A stretch of 64,000 bases of DNA from Ottelia alismoides (GCA_037367405.1 JAZKJV010006941.1:1426001-1490000); one strand, 5' to 3'. Positions 42,988 through 56,360 are shown, counted from the stretch's first letter. Translations and numbers: made by a program. The notes: generated by a model from the letters alone, not told the origin.

Positions 42988-45900
42988 TGATGAATCCACA
43001 TTTCATCATCTTTATTCTATCATTTTGGCACCTAAAACCCTAGCAAATGCCTGTAAATAGCCTTAAATCAAGCATCTTAGCATTCATGCATGTGCATCTC
43101 AACAGTGTGTAAATTACTGTAATTAAGGCCAAAATTATAGAATAAATAAAGAAAAGAAAAAGAATAAAATATTGTAAATATTTTATGACCCAAAACCCCC
43201 GAGACCTAGGCATCTTGATGAATAGGTCGACAAGGAATAAAGTAGGGGGAGATAAGGTCAGAAACACAGATAAAACACCTATACTTTTTATTCATTCCTT
43301 ATTCATTTTGGGACCTATTTTTGGTTCCACTTTTTATACATCAAATAAAGAAACTTTGTACATGAAAGTTGTAGATAATTTCATAAAGAAAAAGACAAAA
43401 TTGATTTCACAGAAAAAGAATGTACAGACAAAAAGATATGGTCTGAATAAGAATCCAAAATCCCAACTTCCCAGACCCGTATCTCACAAACGACAACTCC
43501 AAATGCATCAAACTCACCTTTAATTGTATATAGAATAAAATAATCTATCCAATGGCAGTGGTTTCGCATTTGGCGGAGCTACGGTTTGAAAGTTGGCTTT
43601 TGGACCCCTATTGTACACTTGTACTGAATAAAATATTCAATGTATTCTTTATTCATTATTTATTCATTTTTATATTTTTATAATTTTGTAAATATTACTT
43701 ATAATAATTATGTGCATTAAAATCAGAATAAAAATGTAAATAAAAATAAAAATAAAAATACTTGTATATACATTACCAGGTACAATGCCTATGTACATAC
43801 CTATACAAAATACACTTGTATTTTATTAAATACACAAAACATATCAGAAAAATAAAATAAAAATATATTTATGTATATAAAAGTATGTTATAATTTTATA
43901 AAATACTAAATAAAATTAGTAAAGAAATAAAATACCTAAATAAAAATAAATATCAAAATACATAGGTATTATACCTATGTAGGGTTAAAAAAGGCAACTT
44001 GTAAAAATGAAACTCATAAAAATAAATAAAAATCAGAATAAAATACTACATAAAATTTTGAACATTTTTTATTTTATAACTTTTATTTAATTCGGCCGTT
44101 TACTATTTTTAATTGAATTAACAAATAATTTTTTCAGGGTTTTTCCTGGTTGGTCCACGTGGACCAACCAGGTGCAAACCCTAGTTGACTTCGGTCAACT
44201 AGCTGACCTACCCCCTGTAGACCCTGTCAGACTTGGTTTTTGAGCCATCTTTGTGGCTTTTTCCCAGTCGATTCTTTCATGTTTTCGTGTTGATTCCTTC
44301 TGCAACATTGCTCACCAACTATCTATCTCACTCGCCCAAGCTTAATCTTGGTCTTTGGACCCAAGATTTGCAAAATATTTCTTGATCTTTGGAGCATCTC
44401 AGTCAGGGGTCAAACCACATATAACCAACCCCCACTTTTCGATTTGAATTCGAGTCCCCTTGGTCCACCCCTCTCCGCCTCTCTAGTGCTAGGATCCTTG
44501 CCGGAGGTGACAGCTCCGCCGCGAGCTTCTCAGCCAGGGCGAACGAGGTCGAGGGAAGCTCCAGCACCTCCGCCAACCGCCGGCGTCGAGGTAACCTTCA
44601 TCCTCTGGCTCCGGCCATTGAGGGCTTCCACCCACTTGTTTCTTTAGTGCATTAGGTTCCTGATAGCTTAAGGATAAAAATCCCCCAAAAAAATCGAAGT
44701 TCCCCCATCTTAATCGCTCGATCACCCAAGTTGGCCGGAGCACACCTCCGGCCCTTCGCCGCCACTTCGCTGCACCCATCCCCAAGGCCACCCGAGGGTC
44801 CAGGCAGTTTGCCCTGGACCCCTTGACTTTGTTTGCAGGTCCAAGCCACTTCACGCGCGCCTGGAGGCGAGTTTTGGATCTCGCCGGAGCAGCAGCAGCC
44901 TTCCAGCTCCGCCCGCTGCCCGAGAGCACCATGGGCCTCCCCGTGGATTTTTGACGCCCCCAGGAGATAGAAGACCGTTCCAGGAAGCTCCTCGGCCATT
45001 TTGAGGACCTGTCGTCGCCGGAGGAGGGAGATCAAGGTCGGAGAAGCTCGCCTTCGCCGGCGTTCTTCCCCGTTCTTGCAACCCTCTTCCCAGCCGTTGG
45101 ATCGAGGAGGAGTCCCAGATCGCACAGCTGACGTTGGATCTCCGCGTGCCTCATCCGTCAATCGTCTCCGGAGATCTAATCTTGGCCGCACATCTGCGAA
45201 GCGCCATCGGCCGTCCACAACGCGCCACGTGTTTAAGTGGCCCTCCATCCGCCGTTGGATCGCGCGCAAGAGGGTATTTTGCAACTAAACCCTCGCACCT
45301 TTTTGTATTTAATATTTAGTATTTAAACTTGTATCTGTAGTTTAAATATTTTGTAATATTTGCATAAACACCCCCAGACTTTATTTATTTGCATTTAGGT
45401 CCTCGCCACGTCACCTCACGTGACCTGTACACGTGAGGTGGTGGGCATTTTGCAGAGGAACCCTCGGTTGTTTGTGTATTTAGTTTTAGTACCAAAACTT
45501 TGGCATTTAGTGTAATATTTCTGGTTATTTTGCAAGTAGGCCCCCAGGTTTTTGCGATATTATATTTCGGTCCCTCCCAGGCGCGTGCAAGTCACGCGCC
45601 CTGGTGGGTAAATTGCCAGGAGGCCCAGGCGGTTTTGTTAATTGTCTTTTAGTGCCAAAAATTGAATATAAAGTGTATATTTTTGTGGAAAATTGCATGT
45701 ATGCCCCTGGATGTTTTGGATATTGCACATATACCCCTGCCAGGCCTGATTAATATTTGGATGCTTGTTGTATTTATTTGAAATATCATTTTAACTCCAA
45801 AAATTCCACAAAAATAGACTTAAGCTCATGTGCACCTATACTTTAACGCCAGCTATTTAGTTTTTGATTTTATTTTGTTTTTATATTTATTAAAAATCAA

Positions 45901-46838
45901 AAACTTGCTATTTGTGCACTGTCTAGCTTAGAAAATACCAAAAAAATTATCAAAACACCTCTAAAAATCCCAAAAAAATTACCTAGTGTCTATTTTATTA
46001 TCTTTTAGTGTCAGTCCAAAAATCATTAAAAATCTCAAAACAAAAGCACTAAAAAATTGAAAAACACTTAAAAACTCAAAAAAAATATATAAAATAGTAA
46101 AAAAATCAAAAAAATATAAACTCAGCTTCTGTTTATCCCTTAGTTTATTCTCTTTATTAGAAAAATAGTGTGAAACATTTTTTCTACTGGTTGGTATTTT
46201 TAAATTGCATTCTTGTCACAGCCAGCCTGATTTCTACTGTTTTGCTTTATTCTAATATTTAAAAATATCAAAAATACTTTGAAAAATCCCTAAAAATCAC
46301 AAAAACAGTAAAAAACCCTAAAAAGACTAAAAACATTTTATTCCTGAATTTTTGATTATTTTTGCACCATTTTATAAATATTCTACCTTGCCTTTTATTA
46401 TATTGCCTTTACTTTCCAATATTGAAAAAGAAAAAAATAAAAAAAAATATAAAATATAAAATATAAAAATCAGAAAATCAAAAATCAAAATACAAAATTA
46501 AAAATTAAATAAAAATAAAAAAAATATTAAAAATTAAAAACCCACAAAAAATTGCTTTGTTCTCTTGCTTAGTGTAGACACACTCACACACACTTTAGCA
46601 TTTTTGCTTGAGCTACACTATTTGCTCCCTGTGTTCGAACTCTCTGCATACTTGCCCTTTACATCATTTGTGCAGAGTTAAAAATAAATTTTAACTCCAC
46701 ATTGTTTCTAATTCGTTGATCTTAGTGTGGGTTAATTGTTGATCAAACACGGATTTCATTTGAGAGTCGCAACAGCGACGGTTATCTCCGCCTTGTGTGA
46801 GATACCAATTTAGACCCTCGTGAGATCCGTGTTTATCA
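42988..46838 (+). mobile_element. E3 3' LTR
   Basis: 3851 bp, near-identical to 28112-31965 with scattered substitutions and one short length change in an AAATA tract near 43740. The G-box palindrome is at 44145-44172 and the intron-like stretch at 44591-44838. It ends GTTTATCA before AGAGG. Confidence 0.95.
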
Positions 46839-46843
46839 AGAGG
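46839..46843. repeat. Target-site duplication of E3, right copy (AGAGG)
   Basis: Perfect match to 28107-28111. E2 sequence resumes after it. Confidence 0.92.
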
Positions 46844-48092
46844 TTCCGCCTAGAAGTACTACCCTCATATGCTACCCCAAGTCAAGGAAGACTGCCTCCT
46901 CACCACCTCATCCGTAGAGAGCTCGGTGCATAGTGTTGGTGTCCAAGCAAAGCCATAATCTATATGAGTCATGTGTTGTTGTTAAGTGCTCTACTTAGGC
47001 TCATTGAGATGACATGTGATCATAGCCTAGTGGACTCAAAGAATTAAGTCACCATGGACCTGAAAAGCCTTAAACCTAAGCCCTATAAGGTTCCTCTTAG
47101 AAGTTAGGTAGATTAAGATCTTAATCAAGCTCCATTCCTCAATTTGATTCCAGGCTAGTTTAAATGTCAACTATAATCCAGAAAAACTATATACATATGT
47201 AAAGATGCTATTTACACATATTTTACAAACATGCAAATTTTTTTAAAAAAAATGTTTTGAAATCATGAGTGATGATGCATGAAGTGCAAGTTTTGCAAAA
47301 AGATATTTACACAAATTTACACAAGATTTTTGCAAAATTTTGATTTTCAAAATATTTTGGAAAAATTTTGTACTATATACATAATTTTGGTAAGAAAATA
47401 TTTACACAAACTTTACACAAAAGATTTTTGAAATCATTTTTACAGAAATAATTTGTACACTAGCTATTTGTGTGCAAATAAAAGAAGTTTATGTACATGA
47501 AAATTTTTAATTTTTGTGATTTTTAGCCATGTTATTTATTAACACACTCACACAAAGTATGAGTTATGGCTAAAGTATATATGAAATATATACACACCCC
47601 CTATACTTAGCTCAAACGATGTCCTCGGAGTCAAGAGCGATGAAGAAGACATAACTCGTGCTAGGTATAGGGAAGTGAAAAGAAAGGCTATATACAAAGG
47701 CGAATAAATGAAATGGAAAATCAAGAAGGTCTCGAGTCTTCCCCCTATACTTAGGATCAAGTAATCCTAAGTATAGCAGGCTGGATACTAAGGGAAAACC
47801 GAGTGGAGAATGTACAGGGTTTACCCCCCCTATACTTAGGGTAAAATATCCCTAAGTATAGGCAGCAAAAACAGGGGTAGACAGAAACAAAAGAAATACC
47901 CGAAGGTTTCACATCCCCCCTATACTTAGGGTAAAGTACACCCTAAGTATAGCATAATCACAAGATGAAGAAAGGGATGTGGGACTAAAGAATGAAATGA
48001 TATGGACATCTGGATCTATACAAGGCGGAAGATCAGTGAAACTCAGGCGTGAGATGCATTAGATGTGAGTCAAAGACCACATCTTACGCAAA
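46844..48092 (-). other. E2 3' UTR, pol-proximal part
   Basis: Continues the 3' UTR interrupted by E3. AT-rich TTTGAAAA-like phrases lie at 47230-47530. The hairpin cluster lies at about 47596-47951. No gene is seen. Confidence 0.7.
47596..47951 (-). repeat. Cluster of polypurine-tipped hairpins, E2
   Basis: Hairpins at 47746-47775, 47831-47860 and 47921-47951 have exact 11-12-base TATACTTAGG(G/A)-type arms, each next to a run of five to seven C (polypurine on the minus strand). A fourth half-site is at 47596-47610. Order and spacing match E3 in mirror image. Confidence 0.8.
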
Positions 48093-49301
48093 CTAAACAG
48101 GGGCAAGATCAGCGACCCGCGGCTCATGATCTAGAAATGGCTTGAGCCGCTGGCCGTTCACTCGAAAGGTACTCTCAGAAGACAACTCAGATATGTCAAT
48201 GCTACCATTGTCGTGTACCTTCCTGACCAAGTAGGGTCCTTTCCATTTGCTCTGTAGCTTCCCTGGAAATAAACGAAGCCTCGCATCAAACAGCCATACT
48301 CTCTGTCCAATCTCAAAATGCTTGTGGCTGATATGAGAATCATGCCACTCCTTCACTCTCTCCTTATACTGTAGGCTGTTTGAGAAAGCTGTATCTCTAA
48401 GCTCCTCCAAGGCTGCTAACTCTGCCCTCCTCTGGTCTCCTACACCATCTGGATCCATGAGTATATCAGTAACTGCCCATAGTGACCTGTGCCTCAGCTC
48501 AACAGGTAAATGGCATGGCTTGCCATAAACGAGACGAAAGGGAGATGTGCCCAATGGTGTCTTGAAAGACGTCCTATATGCCCACAAGACCGAGTCCAAA
48601 AGTTGTGACCAATCCTTACGGTCAGGGCGGACGACTTTCTGCAATATCGTCTTGATCTCCCTATTCGACACCTCGGCTAGACCATTCGTCTGTGGATGGT
48701 AAGGTGTAGCAACACGATGGTCTATACCGAACTCGCTAGCAAGGGCCTTCACCTGGTCGTTGATGAAATGAGACCCCCCATCAGAAATCAAAACTCATGG
48801 AACCCCGAACCACGTGATGATGTGCTTCCTCAAAAATCTGCAAACTATCCTCACATCAGCGGCTCAGGCGGGGATATCCTCGACCCAACGACTAACATAA
48901 TCCACGGCCAACAGAATGTACTCAAATCCCTGACTCTTAGGGAATGGACCCATGAAATCGATGCCCCATGCGTCAAAAACCTCACAGAAGTGAATAGGCT
49001 GCATCGGCATCATATCGCGTTGTCCACAAGTGCCCATCCTCTGACAGTCAGTACACCTCTTCACGAACTCATCAGAGTCCTTGAAGAGGGTAGGCCACCA
49101 CAAGCCGGATTGGAGCACTTTCTGTGCCGTTCTCCTCCCAGAATGATGTCCTCCTGCCTCAAGCTTGTGGCAGTAAGTGAGGACGCTATGGTGTTCCTCC
49201 TGAGGAATACACCGACGCCAGACGCTATCCCCTCCTTCGTGGTAAAGGATGGGATCCTCCCAGTGGTAGGACTTGGCCTTCGCGAGGAAGGTCTCAAGCC
49301 T
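48093..49301 (-). pseudogene. pol: Integrase of E2, broken
   Basis: Minus-strand residues match E3 integrase: HHCC N-terminus, [31 protein letters not shown] and KWKGPYLVRKV. Stops interrupt it near 49302, 48864 and 48792. Catalytic residues remain readable in the fragments. The final segment, 48791-48093, is open for 232 codons. No function is expected. Confidence 0.88.
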
Positions 49302-50470
49302 CTACCTGGGCCAATCTTGTGGGACTTTCCCAACAATGAGAAAGTTCACAATATCGGCATACCACGGGAGTGAGGTGATAGCAAGGATCGCCTCATCTGG
49401 GAAGGTCTCACAAATGGGCTCTATCTGCTCAGACTCCTCAGGCTGCTCTATACGGGAGAGATGATCCGCCACCACATTCTTGACTCCAGGTTTATCCTTG
49501 ATCTCAATGTCAAACTCCTGGAGTAGAAGGATCCATCTGGTAAGTCTGGCCTTGGCATCCTTCTTTGCCATGAGGTACCGGATGGCGGTGTGATCTGTGT
49601 ACAGGGTCACTCTAGATCCAATGATATAAGATCGAAACTTATCTAGGGCGAACACTACGGCTAGCATCTCCTTCTCTGTGACCGTGTAATTCCGCTGGGC
49701 GGAATCCAATGTGCGGCTCTCGTAGTGGATAGCAAATGGAACTCTATCCCTCCTCTGTCCCAGCACTGCCCCTACGGCAAAATCGGAGGCATCCGTTATG
49801 ATCTCGAATGGGAGAGACCAATCAGGCGGCTGGAGGACAGGAGCCTCAATCACACACTGCTGGAGAGTCGCAAAGGACGAGAGACACTTGTCATCGACAA
49901 GGAACTCAGTGTCTTTCGTCAAGAGGTCAGTCAACGGCCGGGCAATCCTGCTGAAGTCCTGAATAAATCTCCGATAAAAACCAACGTGCCCCAGGAATGA
50001 CCGTAGCTGCCTCAAATTAGACGGTGGTGCGAGTTTTCTAATGACATCAACCTTGGCCGGATCAACCTCCATGCCCCTGTTGGAGATGATGTGGCCAAGC
50101 ACCGTCCCTTGAGTCACCATGATGTGACTCTTCTCCCAAGATAGAACCAAATGGAACTCAATACATCGCTGGAGTACTCGGTCTAGGCAGTCAAGACAGG
50201 AGTCGAATCTGTCACCGTAGACCGAGAAATCGTCCATGAAGACCTCCAAACACTCCCCTACCATGTCCGAGAATATCGACAGCATGCACCTCTGAAAAGT
50301 CGCAGGGGCATTGCATAGCCCAAATGGCATGCGTCGAAAGGCATATGTACCGAAGGGATAGGTAAAGATGGTCTTCTCCTGATCCTCAGGAGCGATGGCC
50401 ACCAGGTTGTAGCCCGAGTACCCATCCGGGAAGCAATAATGGCTCTTTCCTGCCAGTCTCTCAATGATCT
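49302..50470 (-). pseudogene. pol: RT (C-terminal part) and RNase H of E2
   Basis: Begins after a frameshift with [10 protein letters not shown] and continues through FMDD (50229-50240), the GHVGFYRRF block and RNase H ([18 protein letters not shown]). It keeps the Gln codon that is TAG in E3, which identifies the E3 stop as a mutation. It ends at a TAG before the LETFLAKAK block. Confidence 0.88.
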
Positions 50471-51316
50471 GGTCAACATGGCCTGGTTGAGTCTCCTGTA
50501 GTCAACACAGACCCTCCAAGAGGTGGGTACTCGTGTAGCAATCTCCTCTCCCGACTCAGTGATCACAGTCGTGATGCCCGTCTTCTTGGGCACCACATGC
50601 AAGGGGCTGACCCACTTGGAGTCGGAAATGGGATAAATGAAATCTGCACTCCACCATTTTGATATTTCCTTCATCATGACCTCTCTCAGGTTGGGGTTCA
50701 ACCGCCGCTGGAACTCACGCGACGGCTTCGCCCCCTCCTCCAGATAAATATGGTGGGAGCACACTGATGGACTAATCCCATGGAGATCTGCTACGCTCCA
50801 TCCAATTGCCTTGCGGTTCTTTTCAAGAACCCCCATCAAACGGGATTCCAGCTCTCCAGTCAGATCGGCGGAGATGATGACTGGGTACATCTCAGGTTCG
50901 CCCGCAAGGAATCGATACTTCAGCGAAGTAGGGAGCGGCTTCAGCTCTGGACAGCTGGGTGCTGGCAAATCTGGCTTCGGAAGAAGATGTGTGAATGCTG
51001 CTAAATCTGCCAAATTTGCCTGGGAGAAAGAATACGAACTCTCGCAAACTGGATCTGGAGGAGGCTGCTCAACCGTGTTGTCTCTGATCTGCTCTGCCTC
51101 TACCTCCTCCTCATCTGTAGGCTCAGGTGGACTCAGGTCTGGCATCTGGTCATCACAATCTGCCCAATCAGACTCTGAATCTGAGGGATCTGCATCAAAT
51201 AAGGTGGCATCAGTACCACCATCACTAGAAACCGTGTTGCGGTCAAGAACCAGCTCTGCTGCCTCTGTAGTATCCTGGACCAGGGTTGTGCTCTCCAAGC
51301 TCTCCTCTGCTGTCAT
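50471..51316 (-). pseudogene. pol: Protease-RT spacer and RT N-terminus of E2
   Basis: Acidic spacer (DPSDSESDWAD), then RT motifs SKWVSPLHVVPKK and [12 protein letters not shown]. Compared with E3, roughly 28-30 bp encoding the KKDHFPLPF block are missing near 50485, which shifts the frame. This part of the RT fingers is needed for activity, so the E2 enzyme would be dead even without its stops. Confidence 0.85.
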
Positions 51317-51340
51317 CTCTGCATCAATGGTGTCTGGAAA

Positions 51341-52075
51341 TTAGATGATGGCTTGTGCTGAAGGGTCTTCCCATGCTGCCTCATCATCTGTGATCACAAA
51401 ATCACAGTCCTGGTGGATGTCTAACCCGGCATCTGTCAGCTGCTCTGTGTCTGTGCTGGCCTCTGAGCATGCTCTCTCTCTGGCTCTGTAGTCCTCGACC
51501 GTCTCTATTTGTACACTCTCGCCCTCGACGCGAAAGTATACCTTCCCGCTATCATGATCAGTCACCGCCTTGGCTGTGGCCAAGAACGGACGACCGAGGA
51601 TGATGGGGGTATCGACCACTGAGCCAGGGATCTCCATGTCCAACACTACGAAGTCCACGGGGAATTGCAGGCCATGAATAGTGACGATAACGTCTCGCAA
51701 CAACCCCTTCGACCTCTTGACAGATCGATCAGCAAACTGAAGGACTGTCCTGCTCTGTCGAAGAGTGCCCAACTCGAAGCGGTCGAGAAGGGCTGCCGGA
51801 AGGAGGTTGATAGATGATCCGCTATCTAATAGAGTCCGGTCGAACCTCTGCTCACTAATCTGACATCTGACATACGGGGCTCCTGAATCTGGCCTCTTGG
51901 TCGGCAGACGGTTCTGGATCACGAAGCACGTGGCTTTCGTCAACACATGTATCTCTGAATGATGGTTCCTCCTCCTCCTCCTGACTGTGGTCCTATCTCT
52001 CGAAGATCGCTGAAGAAGGGGGATGTGCTGCAAAGCCTCTTGAAGGGTCAGCTGTATGTGAAATCTATCGATCAT
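51341..52075 (-). pseudogene. pol: Aspartic protease of E2
   Basis: Shows RTLLDSGSSINLLP with its catalytic Asp, then FPVDFVVLDME and IILGRPFLAT. A stop near 51341 separates it from the RT part in the same frame. It is frameshifted relative to gag upstream, probably by an indel in an A-rich tract around 52100-52130. Confidence 0.85.
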
Positions 52076-53697
52076 GCTCTGGCTGAACTCCTCCTGCTCT
52101 CTCTTTTTTGGGTCTTTTTCTCTTTTCTTCCCCTTCCCATCTGAAGGGCTCTAGGGAAGGGGATCACAGGGTCCTTCTCAGATGAAGGACTAGGAAAAGG
52201 CCTAGACGGCTCGACGGCCGGATCCGCACATACATCAATCACCACAGTGGGACCAAAAGAAACTAAACCTTTTCCTTTATTCACAATAGTGTTCTGAGGT
52301 ACATCAACAGAAGGAAAAACAACATCTCTATCAAAACGAACACCGGTGGCCTCAGTACCACCTCTGGCTGGCTCTGCTAGACGTCTCACGGCCTCAGTAC
52401 CGCGTGCTGGCTCGACTACTATGGTGGCGTCAGTACCACCTCCTCGAACTGGTGAAGCGGCGACCTCAGTACCGCCGGTGGAATCAGCATCCTTGGTGGC
52501 ATCAGTACCACCATCATCATCGTGTGCGGCCTCAGTACCGCTCTCCTCCTCCTCATCTGGCGCCCTGGATGGATCCTCGTGTCGTCGATCAGACGAGGCG
52601 CCGTCTGCTGGTGCTCTACCGCTCCTAAGTGTAACAAAATCAGCATCAAACAGATATGAAGACATATCATCAAATGGATCACTAGGAGTGGCATGCTCAG
52701 TGTAAACTACCTGCTCAGACTTCCTCTTGAGGCTATTGGGATTCGGCTCTATCTGTGCAGGGATGGCGGCCTTCCCTCTCATCAGGTCTCGCATCTCCTG
52801 GCGGAACTCGTCCATCTCCCGTCTAAAGGTAGCCTGCTGGTCCGTGAGGAGGCGGGCTATGTCGTCCAAGGCGGGGCTCTCATGGGAGCCCGACGGGTAG
52901 CCTCTCTGGTGCTGAGGCTGCTGGAACTGATGCTGCTGCTGCTGAGAGGGGTAGGAGGATGGATGCTGCTGCTGGTGTGGCTGGTGAGCCTGCTGCTCAC
53001 GTCTCCAAGACTGTCCCTGCTGCTGATAGGGACGAGGAACGAAGGATGACTACTGGTGTGGCTGGTAGGCTGGGGGCTGCTGCTAGTGGTGATCCCTCTG
53101 CTGGCTATACTGGCCTCCCTGGACAGATGGCTGCTGCTGGGGCTGGGTACCTCCATTCCCCCACCTGAATCCGGGATGGTCTCGTCGGATCCCAGGCTGA
53201 GGACGGTCATACCAAATCCGGTTGACATCCATCAACGGCTCTGTGTCGTACTGGGCTGGCGGGAGTACTGCCAGAGGCTGATCCGGCTGGTATACCACCA
53301 TCTGCATGTCTGGAGATGGTGGTGACTGGTAAGAGGGCTGCTGCTGCTGGTACGGCTCCGCCTGTACAAGGTGAACCTGTCTAGGCTGCTGAAAGGAGCT
53401 GGAGCGCTGGGACGAGCTGCTGCTACCGCCGGTATCGCCTCGCGACTGAAGATGGGGCTGGGAAGCCGTCTGTGCCTCCTGGAGACACATGAGCTGGGTC
53501 TTCATGTCGCTCAGAGTCTGTGCCATCTGCTCCATCTGAGTGATGCCCTGGCACTGCTTCTTCTCGATCAGCTCCATGCGATCCAACTTCTCGCTGATGA
53601 TACCCATATCCACAGTGAATGACTCTGCCTGTGCTGCTGCAACTGCGGATGAACTGGATGGACCGGCATCGACCCGTGCTATCCTCTGGTACTGCAC
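52072..53697 (-). pseudogene. gag: Gag C-terminal low-complexity region and spacer of E2
   Basis: In frame with the capsid part after a TAG. Contains the Q-rich tail with HPGFRWGN, a VTLRSGR motif and GGTDAT/GGTEAT repeats. Further TAG codons occur at about 53083 and 53048 within glutamine runs, consistent with CAG-to-TAG changes. No zinc knuckle is seen. Confidence 0.82.
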
Positions 53698-53706
53698 GGG
53701 TCCTGG

Positions 53707-54867
53707 CTACTGTTGGGGTCTGCCCTGTGTATACAACCGGGTCTGGGACATCACCATATAATTCTCGGCCATCTCCTCGAAGATGGCCCAGACCTGGTTG
53801 TGATCCTTGGCGAAATAGGACCCGCCATAAGAAGCGTTCACCAAGCCCTGGAGCTCTGGTGTCAGCCCGCTGAAGAAGCTCTGCACAAGGTTCGGCTTCG
53901 AGATATCATGGTGCGGGCATAGATCTGTGAGCTCACGGAACCTCTCCCATGCCTCATGGAATTGCTCGTTGGGGAGCATGGAGAAGTTGCTGATAAGGGC
54001 CCTCGCTGCATTGGTCCACCCGAGTGGATAGTATTTGTTCAAGTACTCGGTGCGGAGCTGCTCCCAGGTGTAAACAAACTTCCCCAAATGCTTCAGCCAG
54101 GTGGCTGCTCTGTCTGCTAGGGAGAAGGGGAAGGCGATCATCCGAATCGTATCCTGGTCCACATGGCGGTCGTGGACAGTACTGCAGATCATCAAGAACT
54201 CCTGGAGGTGGAGATGGGGCTCCTCGGTGGCAAGTCCGTGAAAACGGGGAAGCATCTGCAGGGTGTTCGGGGGGAACTTAAAGTCCCCCACGATAGCAGG
54301 CACCACCACCCAATGATGCATCAGTGTAGATCCGGGGTTGTGCAACTCCCGCATCGGTCTCGGTGGTCCTCCTGCCGCGGCGGCTGCCGCTGCAGCGGCG
54401 GCGGCGGCTGCGGCTACTGCGGCTCGTGCCTCTACATCTGGTCCGTCCTCAGGCTCGCTCTGATCTCTCTCTGCTCTGAGTCGCTCCAACTCTCTCCTCA
54501 TCTCAATCATGAAAGCTCCCTGATCCCTCAGTTGCTGCTGCACTGTCTCTAACGAGGCGATCAGGGTGGAGTTGATCGCTCCCTGGTCCATCACGATGTG
54601 CTCTGTCCTGGAGCGATCCTCTGAGCTACCGGCCATGACATCTGCAAAATCAAATGAACCATAATCAGGTGCTGTCAAATCTGCTATTCTCTCCTCTGGC
54701 TCATATCTCTCAGAACCGAAAGAAAGGGGGTCGAGGGGGAACAGGGTGGAATCATACTCAGGCTCGGAGAACTGGTCTCGGCTCTCGCGGGCCAACCTAG
54801 ATGATTGGGTAGACGTGCCTGAAAGCGGTGCAGCCAGAGGCTGCCTAAGAGAGCGTCTACCCATCAT
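53707..54867 (-). pseudogene. gag: Gag capsid region of E2
   Basis: Starts MMGRRSLRQPL and is open for 386 codons. It carries the capsid-like block from HLHLQEF through HHDISKPNLVQSFFSGLTPELQG, as in E3. An alanine run of about 15 residues from GCN repeats (about 54364-54425) is absent from E3. It ends at a TAG followed in frame by the rest of Gag. Confidence 0.85.
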
Positions 54868-56342
54868 CGTGATCTGGTTGAGTAAGGCGGATGAGATCTG
54901 GAAAAACTATGATCAAAATGCAAACCCCTCTGTTCACCAACGCAACACGAGCTGAAGACCGTGAAGGCTCGGTCAAATTATCTTGTCAGTTTTTATTAGG
55001 TGAACAATCAGTCTATCAGAGCGCTTACGTGACCTGTTGGGATACCCGATGCTACTCCAACCGACTGGCCCGCACGGAAGAGTCGGTAGTCAGCTGGAAA
55101 TAGCACCGGAGGGATCTACCTAGGGTGCGGGTTACTCTCTTGCGCAATTAAACCAAACAATGAGGGGGTTGCTCTCCCCAAGACAAATTTTTAAGGTGAG
55201 TGTCTTTTAGGGTCAATAGTTTTAGCCAGTCCCAATTTTATGGTTTCTCTTTTTAATATTTTTCAAATAAAAACAGAGGCCTAACGAATTTTTCGGTTCT
55301 CCTGGTTATTTAATCCAAAACAGGGGGAGAAGACGAAAAAGCCGATGCACGATAAATCAATGATGCATGCAAAGTCAGAAAGGCGTACCTGTCTCCAGCA
55401 CTCTACATGCAATATGATCCGCGCATAAATGTAAAGACAGAAAATAAACTACCTAAATGATGCAGCGATGAAAACCGAGTCCTAGATCAGCAATTCTACT
55501 CGCAGAACCGTCTAACTGGTCACCGACCTCCAAGCCAAATGGTCTGGTCTTGGCCTACCCCTCCTCTGCCCGACAAATCGGAGGTAGGAGAAAGCGCTTT
55601 ATGGGGCAGGCTGTGACACGTAGGCTACGAAGGAGATGAAGCAGTTATTTTTATTAATTGATTATTAGTAGGTCCAATTAAGCGCACTATAGGAACATGC
55701 AGATAATTAAGTGTGGGGACCCTACTAATTACGGCACAAGCAAGCAGAAAATCCTAAGTCTAGGGGCTCGATAAAAACCACGTAAACACCGGAAAAGGCA
55801 GCTAAAAAGAAAAGAAAACAAAGCCGCGATAAAACCGCGAAAACACCTAAGGGTCCCCCGAGCACACCGGTGCTCGGCGAAACAGACCCGCTAAGCCAAC
55901 CAAGTCCAAAGTCTCTGAGTACCTGTATTATTACAATAATAATCAAAATAAAAGAAAAATAAAAACTTCTCCCACTCAACTCTCTCTTGCTCTCTCCTGC
56001 GGCTCCGTACAGAAGGGAGCCGCCTCCAAGTCCTGCGGTTGCGTCGGCTCCTCGAAAGTCGCCTCCGTGGTCCTCGGGCCCTCGCAAGAAATAGAGACAA
56101 GTGGTCAGACCGAAATAATCAAATAAAAATAAATGGAAATAAAATGAAGGTATATATGCAAAAATGCAAAATAAAATAAACACTCAAAATAAACAAAAAC
56201 AAAAACAAAAGAAAAGAAAATAAAACAAAATAAAACAAAAATAAAATATAAACAAAAGCTGCGAAAAAGCCGCAAGCTCTGAAAGAGCCGCGAAAAGCCG
56301 CGAAAACGAAAATAAAGTAAGATGAAAACTACTAAGCCGTGC
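54868..56342 (-). other. E2 leader between PBS and gag
   Basis: 1.47 kb untranslated. It shares AATGAGGGGGTTGCTCTCCC (about 55160) with other leaders and has runs of AAAGCCGCGA near 55815 and 56262-56306. Minus-strand frames (55725-56183, 56105-56437) are low-complexity and have no domain. Confidence 0.65.
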
Positions 56343-56360
56343 TCCCAGGCAACGGCGTCA
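56343..56360 (-). promoter_or_regulatory. Primer binding site of E2, tRNA-Asp type, altered
   Basis: The reverse complement is TGACGCCGTTGCCTGGGA, differing at two positions from the intact E3 site. It sits three bases from the 5' LTR. Confidence 0.8.

Larger units (their letters stand above)
28112..46838 (+). mobile_element. E3: complete Athila-like retrotransposon, plus strand
   Basis: 18.7 kb with LTRs of 3854 and 3851 bp (TGATGAATCC to GTTTATCA), AGAGG duplications, an intact tRNA-Asp PBS, a gag-pol frame and a polypurine tract. The LTR pair differs only sparsely by eye, so the insertion is young relative to E1 and E2. It lies in the E2 3' UTR in opposite orientation. Two nonsense codons in pol make it unlikely to be autonomous now. 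Confidence 0.95.
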
